A DNA stretch of 64,000 bases from assembly GCA_021741355.1 (NCBI GenBank), contig JAIOXZ010000003.1:1-64000 (forward strand), given 5' to 3'. This DNA is from Caulobacter sp. GTDB taxonomy: Bacteria > Pseudomonadota > Alphaproteobacteria > Caulobacterales > Caulobacteraceae. The notes below the pieces were generated by a model, which was not told where the DNA came from, ran no database searches, and worked only from the letters and a program-made list of their open reading frames with translations. Made by a program: the position numbers and the translations under genes. Below, piece by piece: positions 1 through 11,182 of this stretch. How positions within the stretch are numbered: the first letter of the stretch is position 1; each line of letters opens with the position of its first letter.

Positions 1-110
1 CTGCAGCAGTATCGCTGAGCCGCTTCGCCCCCCTTCCTGAAAGGCTCACGACAGACGGTCGCGTCCCGCCCCGGCGCGGCCGTCACCCTTTAGACGCCAG
101 GACCGGGAAC

Positions 111-127
111 TTAAGGCCCCGTTTACC
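111..127 (+). promoter_or_regulatory. Candidate CtrA box upstream of fliF
   Basis: TTAA, seven bases, then TTTACC lies about 80 bases before fliF. It is one base off the caulobacterial CtrA consensus TTAA-N7-TTAA. CtrA control of fliF is established in Caulobacter; here it is inferred from the motif and its position. Bases 1-18 read as five codons and a stop, so they may be the tail of an upstream gene, but this is too short to call. Nothing else is evident in bases 19-203. Confidence 0.5.
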
Positions 128-203
128 ACGCACCCGGTAATTCCTGCCTAGCAGCCCGATCGACCTCGGCGTTGCGCGACCATTGCGTTAGGGGCAGGCC
201 CGG

Positions 204-1874
204 GTGGAACAGTTCATGAGCGCCTTGCGTGGGTTCGGCCTTGGCCGACTTGCGGCGCTGGCCGGGATCGGGATCGGCCTGGCGGCCGCCCTCGTCGCCC
301 TGACGATGAACATCGGCTCGCAACCCAAGGCGCTGCTCTATTCAAACCTCGATCTGAAGGAAGCTTCTGCGGTCGTGCAGGCGCTGGAGCAGGCCGGCGT
401 CAAGTACGAGGCCAAGGGTGATGGCTCGACCATCATGGTGCCGCGGGACGAGGTCGCGTCTACGCGCCTGATGATCGCCAGCAAGGGGCTCGTGAGCTCC
501 GGCTCGGTCGGTTACGAGATCTTCGACCAGGGCTCGGCCCTGGGCCAGACCGACTTCGTCCAGCAGCTGAACCGCCAGCGCGCCCTTGAGGGTGAACTGG
601 CCCGGACCATCCACGGGCTGGACGGCGTCACCTCCGTCCGTGTGCATCTCAATCTTCCCCGTCGCCAGCTGTTCGAGGAGACCGCCCAGGCCGCCTCGGC
701 CTCGGTGACGATCGGCGTCGGCGGCCGCAAGCCGACCGATGAGCAGGTCCAGGCCGTCCAGAACCTGGTCGCCGGCGCGGTGCCGGGTCTCAAGGCCGAG
801 CAGGTCGCGGTGATCGACCAGCACGGCAAGACCCTGTCCGCCGGCGGCGACAGCTCGATGGCCGGCAAGATGGCCGATGACCGCAAGGGCGAGGTCGAGC
901 GCAAGATGGCCGCCCGGATCAAGGAACTGGTCGAGGGCGTCGTCGGTCCCGGCCGCGCCCGCGTCGAAGTCACCGCCGACATCGACATGGCCCGCGTCAC
1001 CGAGCAGCGCGAGACCTTCGATCCCGACGGCCAGGTCGTGCGGTCCGAGCAGACGGGCGAGGAACAGGCCACCGAGAGCGACCCCAGCGGCGCCGACACC
1101 GTCTCCGCCGCCGGCAACATCCCCGGCGGCGCGACCGCGGCCGGCGGCGGCCAGACCTCGTCCAACAGCGGGCGGCAGGAATCGACCACCAACTACGAGA
1201 TCAGCAAGACCATCACGACCGAAGTCCGCGAGCCGGGCGCGATCAAGAAGATGTCGGTCGCCGTGGCCGTCGACGGCGCGACCGCCGTAGGCGCAGACGG
1301 CAAGGCCGGCGCCTACACGCCCCGCACCGAGGCGGAGATGCAGCGCCTCGACGAACTGGTGAAGGCCGCCGTGGGCTTCGACGCTGAACGGGGCGACACG
1401 GTGCGGGTCACCAATGTCCGCTTCGCCCGCGAGGCGCAGAACCTGGACGGCGTCACGGCCAAGGACGGCCTGCTCGCCGGCTTCGACAAGAATGACCTGA
1501 TGCGCGCGATCGAGCTGGGCGTGCTGGCGATTCTCGGCATCCTGCTGGTGGTGTTCGTCGCGCGGCCGCTGCTCAAGAACCTGACGGGTGGCGGCGGCGG
1601 CGGGACCATGCCTGCTCTGGCCGGCGCGGGCGGCGGCATGGTCACGACCCGGCTGGTCAGCACGCCTGATGGCGGCACGATGCAGATCGCGGTCGATCCG
1701 CAGACCGGCGAGCCGCTTGCCCTGCCGAACCCCGACATGGACCAGCGTATCGACATCGCCCGCATCGAGGGCCAGGTCCGCGCCTCCTCGGTCAAGCGCG
1801 TCTCGGACTTCGTCGAGAAACACCCTGACGAGTCCGTCTCGATCCTCCGCTCCTGGCTGCACGAAACCGCATGA
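204..1874 (+). CDS. fliF: Flagellar MS-ring protein FliF
   Basis: FliF builds the inner-membrane MS ring that anchors the rotor and houses the export gate. The 556-residue product has the usual length. It has an N-terminal membrane segment (about residues 14-36), the YscJ/FliF ring-building domain, a Gly/Ser/Thr-rich periplasmic stretch (about 290-325), a second membrane segment (about 432-453) and an acidic/basic C-terminal tail ending near [11 protein letters not shown], which is the FliG-binding part in the family. The start is GTG at 204. An in-frame ATG at 216 is possible, but 204 keeps the short amphipathic lead-in. The stop overlaps the fliG start by 4 bases, so the two are translationally coupled. 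Confidence 0.96.
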   Translation: MEQFMSALRGFGLGRLAALAGIGIGLAAALVALTMNIGSQPKALLYSNLDLKEASAVVQALEQAGVKYEAKGDGSTIMVPRDEVASTRLMIASKGLVSSGSVGYEIFDQGSALGQTDFVQQLNRQRALEGELARTIHGLDGVTSVRVHLNLPRRQLFEETAQAASASVTIGVGGRKPTDEQVQAVQNLVAGAVPGLKAEQVAVIDQHGKTLSAGGDSSMAGKMADDRKGEVERKMAARIKELVEGVVGPGRARVEVTADIDMARVTEQRETFDPDGQVVRSEQTGEEQATESDPSGADTVSAAGNIPGGATAAGGGQTSSNSGRQESTTNYEISKTITTEVREPGAIKKMSVAVAVDGATAVGADGKAGAYTPRTEAEMQRLDELVKAAVGFDAERGDTVRVTNVRFAREAQNLDGVTAKDGLLAGFDKNDLMRAIELGVLAILGILLVVFVARPLLKNLTGGGGGGTMPALAGAGGGMVTTRLVSTPDGGTMQIAVDPQTGEPLALPNPDMDQRIDIARIEGQVRASSVKRVSDFVEKHPDESVSILRSWLHETA

Positions 1875-2902
1875 GTCCCCGCGCCAAATCCAAGGCTGTC
1901 GTCGACACCGCCAGGCTGAACGGCCCGGAAAAGGCGGCGATCGTCCTGCTCGCGCTCGGTGAAGATCACACCGGCATCTGGAGCGCGCTGGACGAAGAGG
2001 AGATCAAGGAAGTCTCCCAGGCGATGGCCACGCTCGGCACCGTCTCGGCCTCGGTGGTCGAGGAACTGCTGGTCGAGTTCGTCTCCGGCATGTCCTCCAG
2101 CGGCGCGATCATGGGCAGCTTCGAGCAGACCCAGCGTCTGCTCGGCGCCTTCATGCCGGCCGAGAAGGTCGACTCCCTGATGGAGGAGATCCGCGGTCCC
2201 GCCGGCCGCACCATGTGGGACAAGCTGGGCAACGTGAACGAGGCGGTGCTCGCCAACTATCTGAAGAACGAATACCCGCAGACCGTCGCGGTGGTGCTGT
2301 CGAAGATCAAGGCCGAGCACGCCTCGCGCGTTCTGGCGGCCCTGCCCGAGGACTTCGCCCTTGAGTGCGTCCAGCGCATGCTGCGCATGGAGCCGGTGCA
2401 GCGCGAGATCCTCGACAAGATCGAGCAGACGTTGCGCACGGAGTTCATGTCCAACCTGGCGCGCACCTCCAAGCGCGACAGCCACGAGATGATGGCGGAC
2501 ATCTTCAACAACTTCGACCGCCAGACCGAGGCCCGCTTCATCGCCGCGCTGGAAGAGCGCAACCGCGAGAGCGCCGAGCGGATCCGGGCGTTGATGTTCG
2601 TGTTCGAGGATCTCTCCAAGCTCGATCCGGGCGGGGTCCAGACCCTGCTGCGCGCCGTCGAGAAGGACCAGCTGGGCCTGGCGCTCAAGGGCGCCTCGGA
2701 CGCGCTACGCGAGATGTTCTTTTCCAACATGTCCGAGCGCGCCAGCAAGATCATGCGCGAGGACATGGAGAGCATGGGTCCGGTGCGTCTGCGTGATGTC
2801 GACCAGGCACAGATGGCCATGGTCCAGGCCGCCAAGGACCTCGCCGCCAAGGGCGAGATCATGCTGGCCGGCGCCGGCGGCGACGATGAGCTGATCTACT
2901 GA
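1871..2902 (+). CDS. fliG: Flagellar motor switch protein FliG
   Basis: FliG is the C-ring subunit that binds FliF and contacts the stator, so it transmits torque and direction switching. The 343-residue product is of normal length. It has the N-terminal FliF-binding domain ([18 protein letters not shown]), the middle domain (about residues 120-200, with [21 protein letters not shown]) and the C-terminal torque helix with alternating charges ([20 protein letters not shown], about 295-315). The ATG overlaps the fliF stop. Its own stop is followed by fliH with a one-base overlap. Confidence 0.97.
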   Translation: MSPRAKSKAVVDTARLNGPEKAAIVLLALGEDHTGIWSALDEEEIKEVSQAMATLGTVSASVVEELLVEFVSGMSSSGAIMGSFEQTQRLLGAFMPAEKVDSLMEEIRGPAGRTMWDKLGNVNEAVLANYLKNEYPQTVAVVLSKIKAEHASRVLAALPEDFALECVQRMLRMEPVQREILDKIEQTLRTEFMSNLARTSKRDSHEMMADIFNNFDRQTEARFIAALEERNRESAERIRALMFVFEDLSKLDPGGVQTLLRAVEKDQLGLALKGASDALREMFFSNMSERASKIMREDMESMGPVRLRDVDQAQMAMVQAAKDLAAKGEIMLAGAGGDDELIY

Positions 2903-3561
2903 TGACCCAGCCCACCCGTCAGCTCTTCGGCTTCGACACGGTCTTCGACGACGCGGGCTCGGTCGCCTACCAGCCGCCGCAGCGCAAGAAATCGTGGACG
3001 CCCGAGGAGGTCGAACAGGTCCGTCAGGCCGCTTTCGCCGAGGGCGAGCGGTCGGCGGTCGCCCAGGCCGAGGCCGATGCGGCCGACGCCCTGGCCGATA
3101 TCGCCCGCGCGGCCCGCAGCGCCCTGAGCGCGCTCGCCGCCGTCGCGCACGAGCACCGCACGGGCTCGGCCGAACTGGCCCTTGCGGCCGCCCGGCGGAT
3201 CGCCGACGCCGCCCTGGCCCGGTTCCCCGATGCGCCGGTCTCGGCCGCGCTGGAAGCCCTGGCGCGTGAGGTCGAGGCCCAGCCGCGGCTGACCGTTCGC
3301 GTGGCCGCCGGCCTTGAGGAGCGGGTCCAGGCCGCGCTCGACCAGACCGCGATCGCCATCGGCTTCCAGGGCCAGATCACCGCCCGCCCGGACGCCGGCC
3401 TGCCGCTGGCCGCCTTCGTCCTCGACTGGGGCGACGGCAAGGCCGCGTTTGATCCTCTTGCCGCCGCCGAACGCGTGGCGGCCGCCCTCGACGCCGCGCT
3501 GGCCGCCGAGGGGCTGCACGCCGAACCCCTGATTCCCGCAAGCGAGGCCGACCATGGCTGA
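2902..3561 (+). CDS. fliH: Flagellar export stator protein FliH/FlbE
   Basis: This 219-residue protein lies between fliG and fliN, where Caulobacter has flbE, the FliH counterpart. FliH binds the export ATPase FliI and docks it at the C-ring. The central region is Ala/Glu-rich and helical (about residues 45-90, [19 protein letters not shown]), as expected of FliH. Sequence conservation in this family is low, so the call rests largely on position and helix composition. Its partners FliI and FliJ are encoded about 10 kb away on the other strand (13306-15047). Confidence 0.8.
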   Translation: MTQPTRQLFGFDTVFDDAGSVAYQPPQRKKSWTPEEVEQVRQAAFAEGERSAVAQAEADAADALADIARAARSALSALAAVAHEHRTGSAELALAAARRIADAALARFPDAPVSAALEALAREVEAQPRLTVRVAAGLEERVQAALDQTAIAIGFQGQITARPDAGLPLAAFVLDWGDGKAAFDPLAAAERVAAALDAALAAEGLHAEPLIPASEADHG

Positions 3562-3895
3562 AGACACCAATCTCACGCTCGATGAGTTCGCGCCCGACGA
3601 GGCGCTCGCCTCCGAGGCCCACTTCGACGTGGAAGAGAAGACGGCCTCCGACCTGGCGCCGGTCTTCGACGTGCCGGTCAACATCTCGGCGGTGCTCGGC
3701 CGCGCCAGCCTCTCGGTCGCCCAGCTGTTGCAGCTCGGCCAGGGCAGCGTGCTGGAGCTCGACCGCAAGGTCGGCGAGGCCATCGACATCTATGTGAACA
3801 ACCGCCTGGTCGCGCGCGGCGAGGTCGTCGTCGTCGACGAGCGCCTGGGCGTGACCATGACGGAAATCATCAAGGACGGCGACTCGGCCAGCTGA
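3554..3895 (+). CDS. fliN: Flagellar motor switch protein FliN
   Basis: FliN forms the lower part of the C-ring and helps CheY-dependent switching and export docking. The product has 113 residues. After an acidic N-terminal tail, the SpoA domain runs from about residue 36 to 105. It holds the typical stretch [20 protein letters not shown] followed by [20 protein letters not shown] and a late [17 protein letters not shown]. The start codon overlaps the end of fliH by 8 bases. The next gene, flbD, follows after 29 bases and has its own ribosome binding site (AAGGAGAA). Confidence 0.95.
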   Translation: MAEDTNLTLDEFAPDEALASEAHFDVEEKTASDLAPVFDVPVNISAVLGRASLSVAQLLQLGQGSVLELDRKVGEAIDIYVNNRLVARGEVVVVDERLGVTMTEIIKDGDSAS

Positions 3896-3924
3896 ACGGC
3901 GGTCGGGACTGAAGGAGAAAACCT

Positions 3925-5291
<1,367 letters not shown>

Positions 5292-5295
<4 letters not shown>

Positions 5296-6188
5296 CCATC
5301 CGGGAACCGCATCGCCGGTTCCTGATCACCGGCGCGGCCGCTCTCGGCCTCGCCGGGCCCGCCCTTGCGCGCAGTCGTGACTATCTGCTGCTGGGCGCCA
5401 GGCAAATGATGGCGCTGCAGCAGCGGTCCGGCGGCCGGCTCGGCATCCATGCCCACAACACCCGAACCGGCCGTGTCCTGTCGTTCCGCGCCGATGAGCG
5501 ATTCAACATGTCCTCCACCTTCAAGGCCGTGCTGGCGGGCGCGATCCTGGCGCGGGTCGACGCCGGCCAGGAGAGCCTGGACCGCCTGCTGCCGGTGACG
5601 CAGGCGGACATCGTCTTCCACGCGCCCTCGACCGGCCCGGCGGTCGCGAAGGGCTCGATGAGCGTCGGCGAACTGTGTGAGGCGATCATCGTCACCAGTG
5701 ACAATCCGGCGGCGAATATCCTGATGAAGACCATCGGCGGGCCGGCGGCGCTCACGCACTACGCGCGCAGTCTTCGTGACCAGTCGTTCCGGATCGACCG
5801 GTGGGAGCCGCAGCTCAATGACGCGGGCGTCGGCGACGAACGCGACACGACAAGGCCGTTTGAGATGACCGGCACGCTCGGCAAACTGCTGCTGGGCGAT
5901 GCCCTGTCGCCGGCCTCACGCGACCTGCTGACCGGCTGGATGACGGCGACCAAGACCGGTCAGAACCGGCTTCGCAAGCATCTGCCCGCCGGCTGGCGCG
6001 GTTGTGACAAGACCGGCTGGGGCTCCAATGGCCTCACCGGCGACATCGGCGTCTTCTGGACGACCGACGGCGCGCCGATTGTGATCAGCGCCTATATCGC
6101 CGAGACGAACCTGCCGATCGAGGATCGCGAAGCCGTGCTGGCCGACGTGGGCGCCCTGGCGTTCGAATTGCTGGGACCTGCGGCCTGA
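5292..6188 (+). CDS. Class A serine beta-lactamase, Tat-exported
   Basis: The product has all class A hallmarks: S-T-F-K (75-78), S-D-N (136-138), E-P-Q-L-N (172-176) and K-T-G (240-242). It would hydrolyse beta-lactams in the periplasm by an acyl-enzyme route. The N terminus [20 protein letters not shown] is a twin-arginine signal. The GTG start at 5292 overlaps the flbD stop as GTGA, and the last base of its stop is the first base of the flhA ATG. It is therefore embedded in the flagellar operon and likely co-expressed. The length of 298 residues is normal. The substrate range cannot be read from sequence, and a housekeeping role is possible. Confidence 0.9.
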
Positions 6189-8281
6189 TGGCGGACATCG
6201 GACTCTCGGCACTGGCAGGCCAACGGCCCTCGGCGCAACGCGTCTGGGGCTGGATGGTCCGTGGCGAGGTCGGGCTGGCGATCGGGGTCATCGGGATCAT
6301 CATCCTGCTGATCCTGCCGATCCCGGCTTTCCTGCTCGATGTCCTGCTGTCGCTGTCGATCACCAGCGCCGTGCTGATCCTGATGACCGCGCTGCTGATC
6401 AAGAAGCCGCTGGAGTTCAGCGCCTTCCCGACAGTTCTGCTCGTCACGACCCTGTTCAGGCTGGGCCTGAACCTCGCCTCGACGCGCCTGATCCTGACCC
6501 ACGGCCACGAGGGCGCCCACGGCGCCGGCCAGATCATCAAGGCCTTCGGCGAGCTGATGATGGGCGGCAACTACATTATCGGGGTGATCGTCTTCGCGAT
6601 CCTGGTGATCGTGAACTTCGTCGTCGTCACCAAGGGCTCGGGCCGGATCGCCGAAGTTGCCGCCCGGTTCACCCTCGACTCCATGCCCGGCAAGCAGATG
6701 GCCATCGACGCCGACCTGTCGTCGGGCCTGATCGACCAGGAGGAGGCCAAGAAGCGCCGCAAGGAGCTGGAGCAGGAATCGACCTTCTTCGGGGCCATGG
6801 ACGGCGCCAGCAAGTTCGTGCGCGGCGACGCCGTCGCCGGCCTGATCATCGTCGCGATCAACATCGTCGGCGGCTTCCTGATCGGGGTGCTGCAGCACAA
6901 GATCCCGGCCGGCGAGGCCGCGACCACCTACACCCTGATGACCATCGGCGACGGCCTGGTCAGCCAGGTGCCTGCCCTGATCATCTCGATCGCCGCCGGC
7001 TTCCTCGTCTCCAAGGCGGGCGTCGAGGGCTCGGCGAACAAGGCGCTGGTCGTGCAGCTGGCCATGAACCCGATCAGCCTGGGCATGGTCTCGGCGCTGT
7101 CGGGCGTCATCGCCCTGATCCCGGCGATGCCGAAGCTGCCGTTCCTAGTACTGGCCGTCGCCGCGGGCTTTCTCGCCTGGCGTCGAACGGTCCAGGAGAA
7201 TGCGCCGGAGGTGGTCCTCGAGACCACCGCGCCCGTCGAGCAGGAAGAGGAGCCGATCTCCAACGCCCTGGCGATCGACGATGTAAAGATCGAACTCGGC
7301 TACGGCCTGCTGGCCCTGATCAACGACCTCGACGGCCGCAAGCTGACCGACCAGATCCGCGCCCTGCGCAAGACGCTGGCGGCCGACTTCGGGTTCGTCA
7401 TGCCGCCGGTGCGCATCCTCGACAACATGCGGCTGGCGACCCAGGGCTACGCGATCCGGATCAAGGAGATGGAGTGCGGGGCCGGCGAGGTGCGTATCGG
7501 CTCCCTGATGGCGATGGACCCGCGCGGCGGCCAGGTCGAACTGCCCGGCGACCATGTGCGCGAGCCGGCCTTCGGCCTGCCGGCCACCTGGATCGATGAG
7601 GCCCTGAAGGAGGAGGCGACCTTCCGCGGCTACACCATCGTCGATCCGGCGACGGTGCTGACCACGCACCTGACCGAGATCCTCAAGGACAACATGTCCG
7701 ACCTGCTGTCCTACGCCGAGGTGCAGAAGCTGCTGAAGGACCTGGGTCCCGAGCAGAAGAAGCTGGCCGACGACGTGGTTCCGGCCATCGTCACGGGCAC
7801 CAGTCTGCAGCGGGTGCTGCAGGCGCTGCTGCGTGAGCGGGTCTCGATCCGCGACCTGCCGACCATTCTCGAAGGCGTCGCCGAGGCCGCGCCGCACACT
7901 GCCTCGATCACCCAGCTGGTGGAGGCCGTCCGCGCGCGGCTCGGCCGCCAGCTCTGCTGGGCCAATCGCGGCGACGACGGCGCGCTGCCGATCGTCACCC
8001 TGTCGCCGGACTGGGAGGTCGCCTTCAGCGAGGCGCTCGTCGGCCAGGGCGAGGACAAGCAGCTGGCCATGGCGCCGAGCAAGCTGCAGGAGTTCATCCG
8101 CGGCGTCCGCGAGGCCTTCGAGCGCGCGGCCCTGGCCGGCGACCAGCCGGTGCTGCTGACCAGCCCGCAGATCCGCCCGTTCGTCCGCTCGATCATCGAA
8201 CGCTTCCGCGGCCAGACCGTGGTGATGAGCCAGAACGAGGTCCATCCGAAGGCGCGACTGAAGACGGTCGGGCAGGTTTAG
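6188..8281 (+). CDS. flhA: Flagellar export gate protein FlhA
   Basis: FlhA is the large export-gate subunit of the flagellar type III secretion system. The product has 697 residues, the usual size. The N-terminal half has about eight membrane helices (roughly residues 25-330). A conserved cytoplasmic loop of the FHIPEP family lies between helices 4 and 5 (about 155-215, GRIAEVAARFTLDSMPGKQM). The C-terminal cytosolic docking domain begins near 360 (IELGYGLLALIND) and contains DVVPAIV and ISIRDLPTILE-type motifs. It starts one base before the end of the beta-lactamase stop. A palindromic repeat follows the stop. Confidence 0.97.
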   Translation: MADIGLSALAGQRPSAQRVWGWMVRGEVGLAIGVIGIIILLILPIPAFLLDVLLSLSITSAVLILMTALLIKKPLEFSAFPTVLLVTTLFRLGLNLASTRLILTHGHEGAHGAGQIIKAFGELMMGGNYIIGVIVFAILVIVNFVVVTKGSGRIAEVAARFTLDSMPGKQMAIDADLSSGLIDQEEAKKRRKELEQESTFFGAMDGASKFVRGDAVAGLIIVAINIVGGFLIGVLQHKIPAGEAATTYTLMTIGDGLVSQVPALIISIAAGFLVSKAGVEGSANKALVVQLAMNPISLGMVSALSGVIALIPAMPKLPFLVLAVAAGFLAWRRTVQENAPEVVLETTAPVEQEEEPISNALAIDDVKIELGYGLLALINDLDGRKLTDQIRALRKTLAADFGFVMPPVRILDNMRLATQGYAIRIKEMECGAGEVRIGSLMAMDPRGGQVELPGDHVREPAFGLPATWIDEALKEEATFRGYTIVDPATVLTTHLTEILKDNMSDLLSYAEVQKLLKDLGPEQKKLADDVVPAIVTGTSLQRVLQALLRERVSIRDLPTILEGVAEAAPHTASITQLVEAVRARLGRQLCWANRGDDGALPIVTLSPDWEVAFSEALVGQGEDKQLAMAPSKLQEFIRGVREAFERAALAGDQPVLLTSPQIRPFVRSIIERFRGQTVVMSQNEVHPKARLKTVGQV

Positions 8282-8292
8282 GGGCACATCCA

Positions 8293-8406
8293 TCCTCCCC
8301 AGCTCCGCTGGGGAGGGGGACCACGCGAAGCGTGGTGGAGGGGAGTCGGTGCACGGACTCCCCTCCACCGCCTCCGGCGGTCCCCCTCCCCGCGAAGCGG
8401 GGAGGA
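8293..8406. repeat. Intergenic palindromic repeat (TCCTCCCC family)
   Basis: The ends TCCTCCCC...GGGGAGGA are inverted and enclose nested hairpins, for example CCACGCGAAGCGTGG and CCGCCTCCGGCGG. Related copies with different inner stems lie at 29465-29580 and 53372-53529. It sits between flhA and the TetR gene and can fold as a terminator-like structure in either strand. Confidence 0.85.
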
Positions 8407-8440
8407 TTGACTGATCCCTTGATCACCCACTCAACTCATG

Positions 8441-8466
8441 CTCTCTTGATCGCTCAATCAAGTGAG
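8441..8466. promoter_or_regulatory. Inverted-repeat operator candidate before the TetR gene
   Basis: CTTGAT-N6-ATCAAG (8445-8462) is a perfect inverted repeat, and extending each arm to ten bases keeps nine matches. It ends 7 bases before the ATG of the TetR gene, as expected for autorepression. It also covers the alternative GTG at 8462, which argues for the ATG at 8474. Confidence 0.6.
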
Positions 8467-8473
8467 CCGACCC

Positions 8474-9100
8474 ATGGAACCCACCCGCGAGCGCATTCTG
8501 TTCGCCGCGATGACGCTCTTCTCGGAGAAGGGCTATCTGTCCACCTCCGTGGCCGACATCCTGCGGGAGGCCGGGGCCAATTCGGGCAGCCTCTACCACT
8601 TCTTCCCGACCAAGCAGGATGTGCTGCTGGCGGTGCTGGAGATGTACCGCGACGGCATCTATCCGATGCTGCTGGCGCCGGCCTGGGAGGGTGTGGACGA
8701 CCCCATTGAGCGGGTGTTCGCCCTGCTCGGCGCCTACCGCAACGCCCTGAAGACGACCGCCTGCCTGTATGGCTGTCCGATCGGCTCGATCGCCCTGGAA
8801 CTGCATGAGCCCGACCCGCCGGTGCGGGAGATGTTGTCGGTCAACTTCGAGGGCTGGGTTCGCCACGTGAAGGGCTGCCTGGATGCGGCGAAGTCGCGCC
8901 TGCCGGCCGGAACCGACACCCACGCCCTGGCCACTTTCGTCCTGACCACCATGGAAGGCGGGGTGATGCAGTCGCGCACGCACCGCACCCTGGCCGCCTT
9001 CGACGCTTCGGTGGCCGGGCTGCGCAACTACTTTACCCTGCTGCAGGCGTCGGCCGGGGTCGCCGCTGCGCCGGCCGCGCGCCAGGAGACCGGAACATGA
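8474..9100 (+). CDS. TetR family transcriptional regulator
   Basis: This 208-residue regulator has an N-terminal TetR DNA-binding domain (about residues 4-50) with a helix-turn-helix reading TSVADILREAGANSGSLYHFF. The C-terminal ligand pocket includes a Cys-rich patch near residues 95-105 (TACLYGCPIG). ATG at 8474 is preferred over GTG at 8462, because an inverted repeat covers the latter. The stop overlaps the next gene as ATGA, so the regulator and the SRPBCC protein are coupled. The ligand is unknown. Confidence 0.9.
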   Translation: MEPTRERILFAAMTLFSEKGYLSTSVADILREAGANSGSLYHFFPTKQDVLLAVLEMYRDGIYPMLLAPAWEGVDDPIERVFALLGAYRNALKTTACLYGCPIGSIALELHEPDPPVREMLSVNFEGWVRHVKGCLDAAKSRLPAGTDTHALATFVLTTMEGGVMQSRTHRTLAAFDASVAGLRNYFTLLQASAGVAAAPAARQETGT

Positions 9101-9747
9101 AGCGCCTGATCCTCGCGCTCGTCAGCGCGGCCTTCCTGACCAGCGCCGCCCACGCCGCGGAGCCGACCTTCCCTGACTGGCGCCAGTTCCGCGACGTGGC
9201 CAACAGCTCTTACGCCGAGCCGGACGGCGACCGCGTTCTGCAGCTGTCGATCGTGGTCAAGGCAACGCCCGCCGAGGTCTGGCGCGCCTTCACCACCGGT
9301 GAGGGCTACCGCGAGTGGGTGGCGCCGGTCGCTCAGATCGACCTCGCCGTCGATGGCATGATCGAGGCCAGCTACAACGCCGGCGCAAAGATGGGCGACC
9401 CGGACAACATCAAGAACCGGATCGTCGCCTATGTGCCCGGGCGGATGTTCTCGATCCGCAACGTCCAGGCGCCGAAGCAGCTGCCCTACCGCGAGCTGTT
9501 CCCGCAGATCTCGACGACGATCGAGCTGGAGGACCTCGGACAGGGCCGCACGCGCGTGATGCTGACCGCCGTCGGCTACGGCGAGGGCGTCGGCTTCGAC
9601 ACGCTCTACCGCCATTTCGAATGGGGCAACGCCTACACGCTCAATGCCCTGAAAACCCGCTTCGACACCGGCCCGATCGACTGGGCGGCGCTCGAGGCGA
9701 AACGCAAGGCCGCGGCCGCAACGGCCGTGGTGCAAGGGGGGAACTGA
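9097..9747 (+). CDS. Exported SRPBCC (START-like) domain protein
   Basis: The 216-residue product begins with a clear Sec signal peptide (MKRLILALVSAAFLTSAAHA). An SRPBCC/AHSA1-type domain follows: VVKATPAEVWRAFTTGEGYREWVAP marks the first strand and helix, and the last third forms the closing helix. Such domains bind hydrophobic ligands. It is cotranscribed with the upstream TetR gene (ATGA overlap), and the 113-residue membrane protein starts after one base. The ligand and function are not known. Confidence 0.8.
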   Translation: MKRLILALVSAAFLTSAAHAAEPTFPDWRQFRDVANSSYAEPDGDRVLQLSIVVKATPAEVWRAFTTGEGYREWVAPVAQIDLAVDGMIEASYNAGAKMGDPDNIKNRIVAYVPGRMFSIRNVQAPKQLPYRELFPQISTTIELEDLGQGRTRVMLTAVGYGEGVGFDTLYRHFEWGNAYTLNALKTRFDTGPIDWAALEAKRKAAAATAVVQGGN

Positions 9748-9748
9748 C

Positions 9749-10090
9749 ATGAATCGCAAGGCGCTTATCAATGCGACCGTCATCGGTACGGTCCTTCAGC
9801 TGGCGATGATCGTCGCCGGCCATTTCATCCCGTTCGTCAAGGACAACGTCTTCATGCTCGGCGGGTTGGCGATCTCATTGGTCGCCGGCCTGGTCTACGC
9901 GCGCGCGGCCAGGGGAAATTGGGTCGACAGCCTGCTCAGCGGCCTGATCGCCGGCGGCGTCTGCGCCCTGATCGGCATCGCCGCCTCGGTGGCCTGGGGC
10001 GACACAGCGCAGGAGATCCTGCTGCTGGGCACGGTGAGCTCGGCCGTCACCGGCGCTATCGGCGGGGCGGTGGGCAAGGTGCTGAAGTGA
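9749..10090 (+). CDS. Small integral membrane protein, unknown function
   Basis: The 113 residues form about four hydrophobic helices (approximately 8-25, 32-50, 58-80, 88-110), with glycine-rich turns such as GLIAGGVCALIGIAA. I do not recognise a named family. It starts one base after the stop of the SRPBCC gene and is likely the last gene of the TetR-SRPBCC operon. A palindromic repeat follows and may end the transcript. Confidence 0.7.
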   Translation: MNRKALINATVIGTVLQLAMIVAGHFIPFVKDNVFMLGGLAISLVAGLVYARAARGNWVDSLLSGLIAGGVCALIGIAASVAWGDTAQEILLLGTVSSAVTGAIGGAVGKVLK

Positions 10091-10104
10091 GGGGCTGACC
10101 ATCA

Positions 10105-10219
10105 CTGTCATCCCGGACGGCCCGACGGGCCGATCCGGGACCCAGATTGAATCCCACCGGGTGTGCATGAAGCCGAATCTGGGTCCCGGCTCTCCGCTTC
10201 GCTTCAGCCGGGATGACAG
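10105..10219. repeat. Intergenic palindrome with CTGTCATCCCGG ends
   Basis: CTGTCATCCCGG at the left is matched by CCGGGATGACAG at the right. Inside, CCGGGACCCAGATT pairs with AATCTGGGTCCCGG. It lies between two convergent genes and could fold as a bidirectional terminator. A related but diverged element with TCATCC...GGATGA ends is at 48479-48595. Confidence 0.8.
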
Positions 10220-10225
10220 CGAGGT

Positions 10226-11041
10226 TTAGGCCTCCGCGAACTTCGCCGGCCGCTTTTCCATCGTCGCCATGACCGCCTCGATCTGATTGGGCGAGCCGAT
10301 CAGCGCGCCCTGTTCCTGCGACTCGGCCAGCAGCACCGCGTGCTGGTCGGCGCCAGAGGCGGCCAGGTCGATCAGGCGCTTGTCGCCGCGGATGGCGTGC
10401 GGGTTCTTGCCGGCGATCTCATGCGCGAGCGCCAGCGCGTCGGCCCGGGGATCGGCGCAGACGCGGGTGGCGAAGCCGTATCCGACGGCTTCCTCCCCGC
10501 TGAACTGCCGGCCCGAATAGGTCAGTTCGCGAATGACGTCGTCGCGGGCCAGATGGCGCATCAGCACCAGACCGGCCATGTCGGGCACCAGGCCCCACTT
10601 GATTTCCATGATCGACATGCGCGCGTCGGCCGTGACGTAGCGGATGTCGGCGCCCAGGGCGACCTGGAAGCCGCCGCCGAAGGCCACGCCGTGGATCGCC
10701 GCGATCACCGGCACCGGGATCTCGCGCCAGACCATCGCCGCCTGCTGCGCCCGGTTGGCGCCGCCCGGCGTGCGGTTGGCGGTGACCAGGCCCGCGCCGC
10801 CTTTGCGCTCGCCCGAGGCCATCTTGCCGAAATTGCCCATGTCGAGCCCGGCGCAGAAGGCGCGGCCTTCGCCCGACAGCACCACCACCCGCACGCCGGC
10901 TTCGGTCTTCAGCCGTTCGCCCGTGGCGACCAGGGCGTCGAACATGGCGTCGTCCAGGGCATTCATCTTGTCGGTGCGGATCATCCGCACGTCGGCGACG
11001 CCGCCCTTGATGGTCACGGAAATCCGGTCCTGCGTGCTCAT
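10226..11041 (-). CDS. Enoyl-CoA hydratase/isomerase family protein (crotonase)
   Basis: The 271 residues form a crotonase fold. The first oxyanion-hole segment reads GRAFCAGLDMGNFG and the second GVAFGGGFQVALGADIRY, followed by MSIMEIKWGLVPDMAG, where an acidic residue sits at the catalytic position. The protein would act on an acyl-CoA, as hydratase or isomerase. The start at 11041 removes a long artefactual extension. It stands alone, convergent with the membrane protein gene and divergent from a small secreted protein. Confidence 0.85.
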   Translation of the reverse strand: MSTQDRISVTIKGGVADVRMIRTDKMNALDDAMFDALVATGERLKTEAGVRVVVLSGEGRAFCAGLDMGNFGKMASGERKGGAGLVTANRTPGGANRAQQAAMVWREIPVPVIAAIHGVAFGGGFQVALGADIRYVTADARMSIMEIKWGLVPDMAGLVLMRHLARDDVIRELTYSGRQFSGEEAVGYGFATRVCADPRADALALAHEIAGKNPHAIRGDKRLIDLAASGADQHAVLLAESQEQGALIGSPNQIEAVMATMEKRPAKFAEA

Positions 11042-11182
11042 GGCGCGCGCGCCTCCCTGGCTGTTTGGAACAACGTATCGGTCCCGCCGCGCCCGCCGCA
11101 AGCCGTCACCCGACGGAACCCCCGCGCGGCTGGGCGGTTTAGGAGTCAGGCGATCGGGGCAAGAGACAGGGAGTGCGACCTC

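Noticed and set aside
1..18. Tail of an upstream gene (five codons and a stop)
   Set aside because: It is too short to support identity or even a frame choice, so it is mentioned only in the promoter entry.
342..1862. A 506-codon minus-strand frame opposite fliF
   Set aside because: It shows the His/Asp/Gly/Arg-rich composition of an antisense shadow, and fliF on the plus strand is unmistakable.
5952..5960. A KTG triplet near residue 221 of the beta-lactamase as the active-site motif
   Set aside because: Spacing from the E-x-x-L-N motif is too short. The KTG at residues 240-242 is at the correct place before the last strand.
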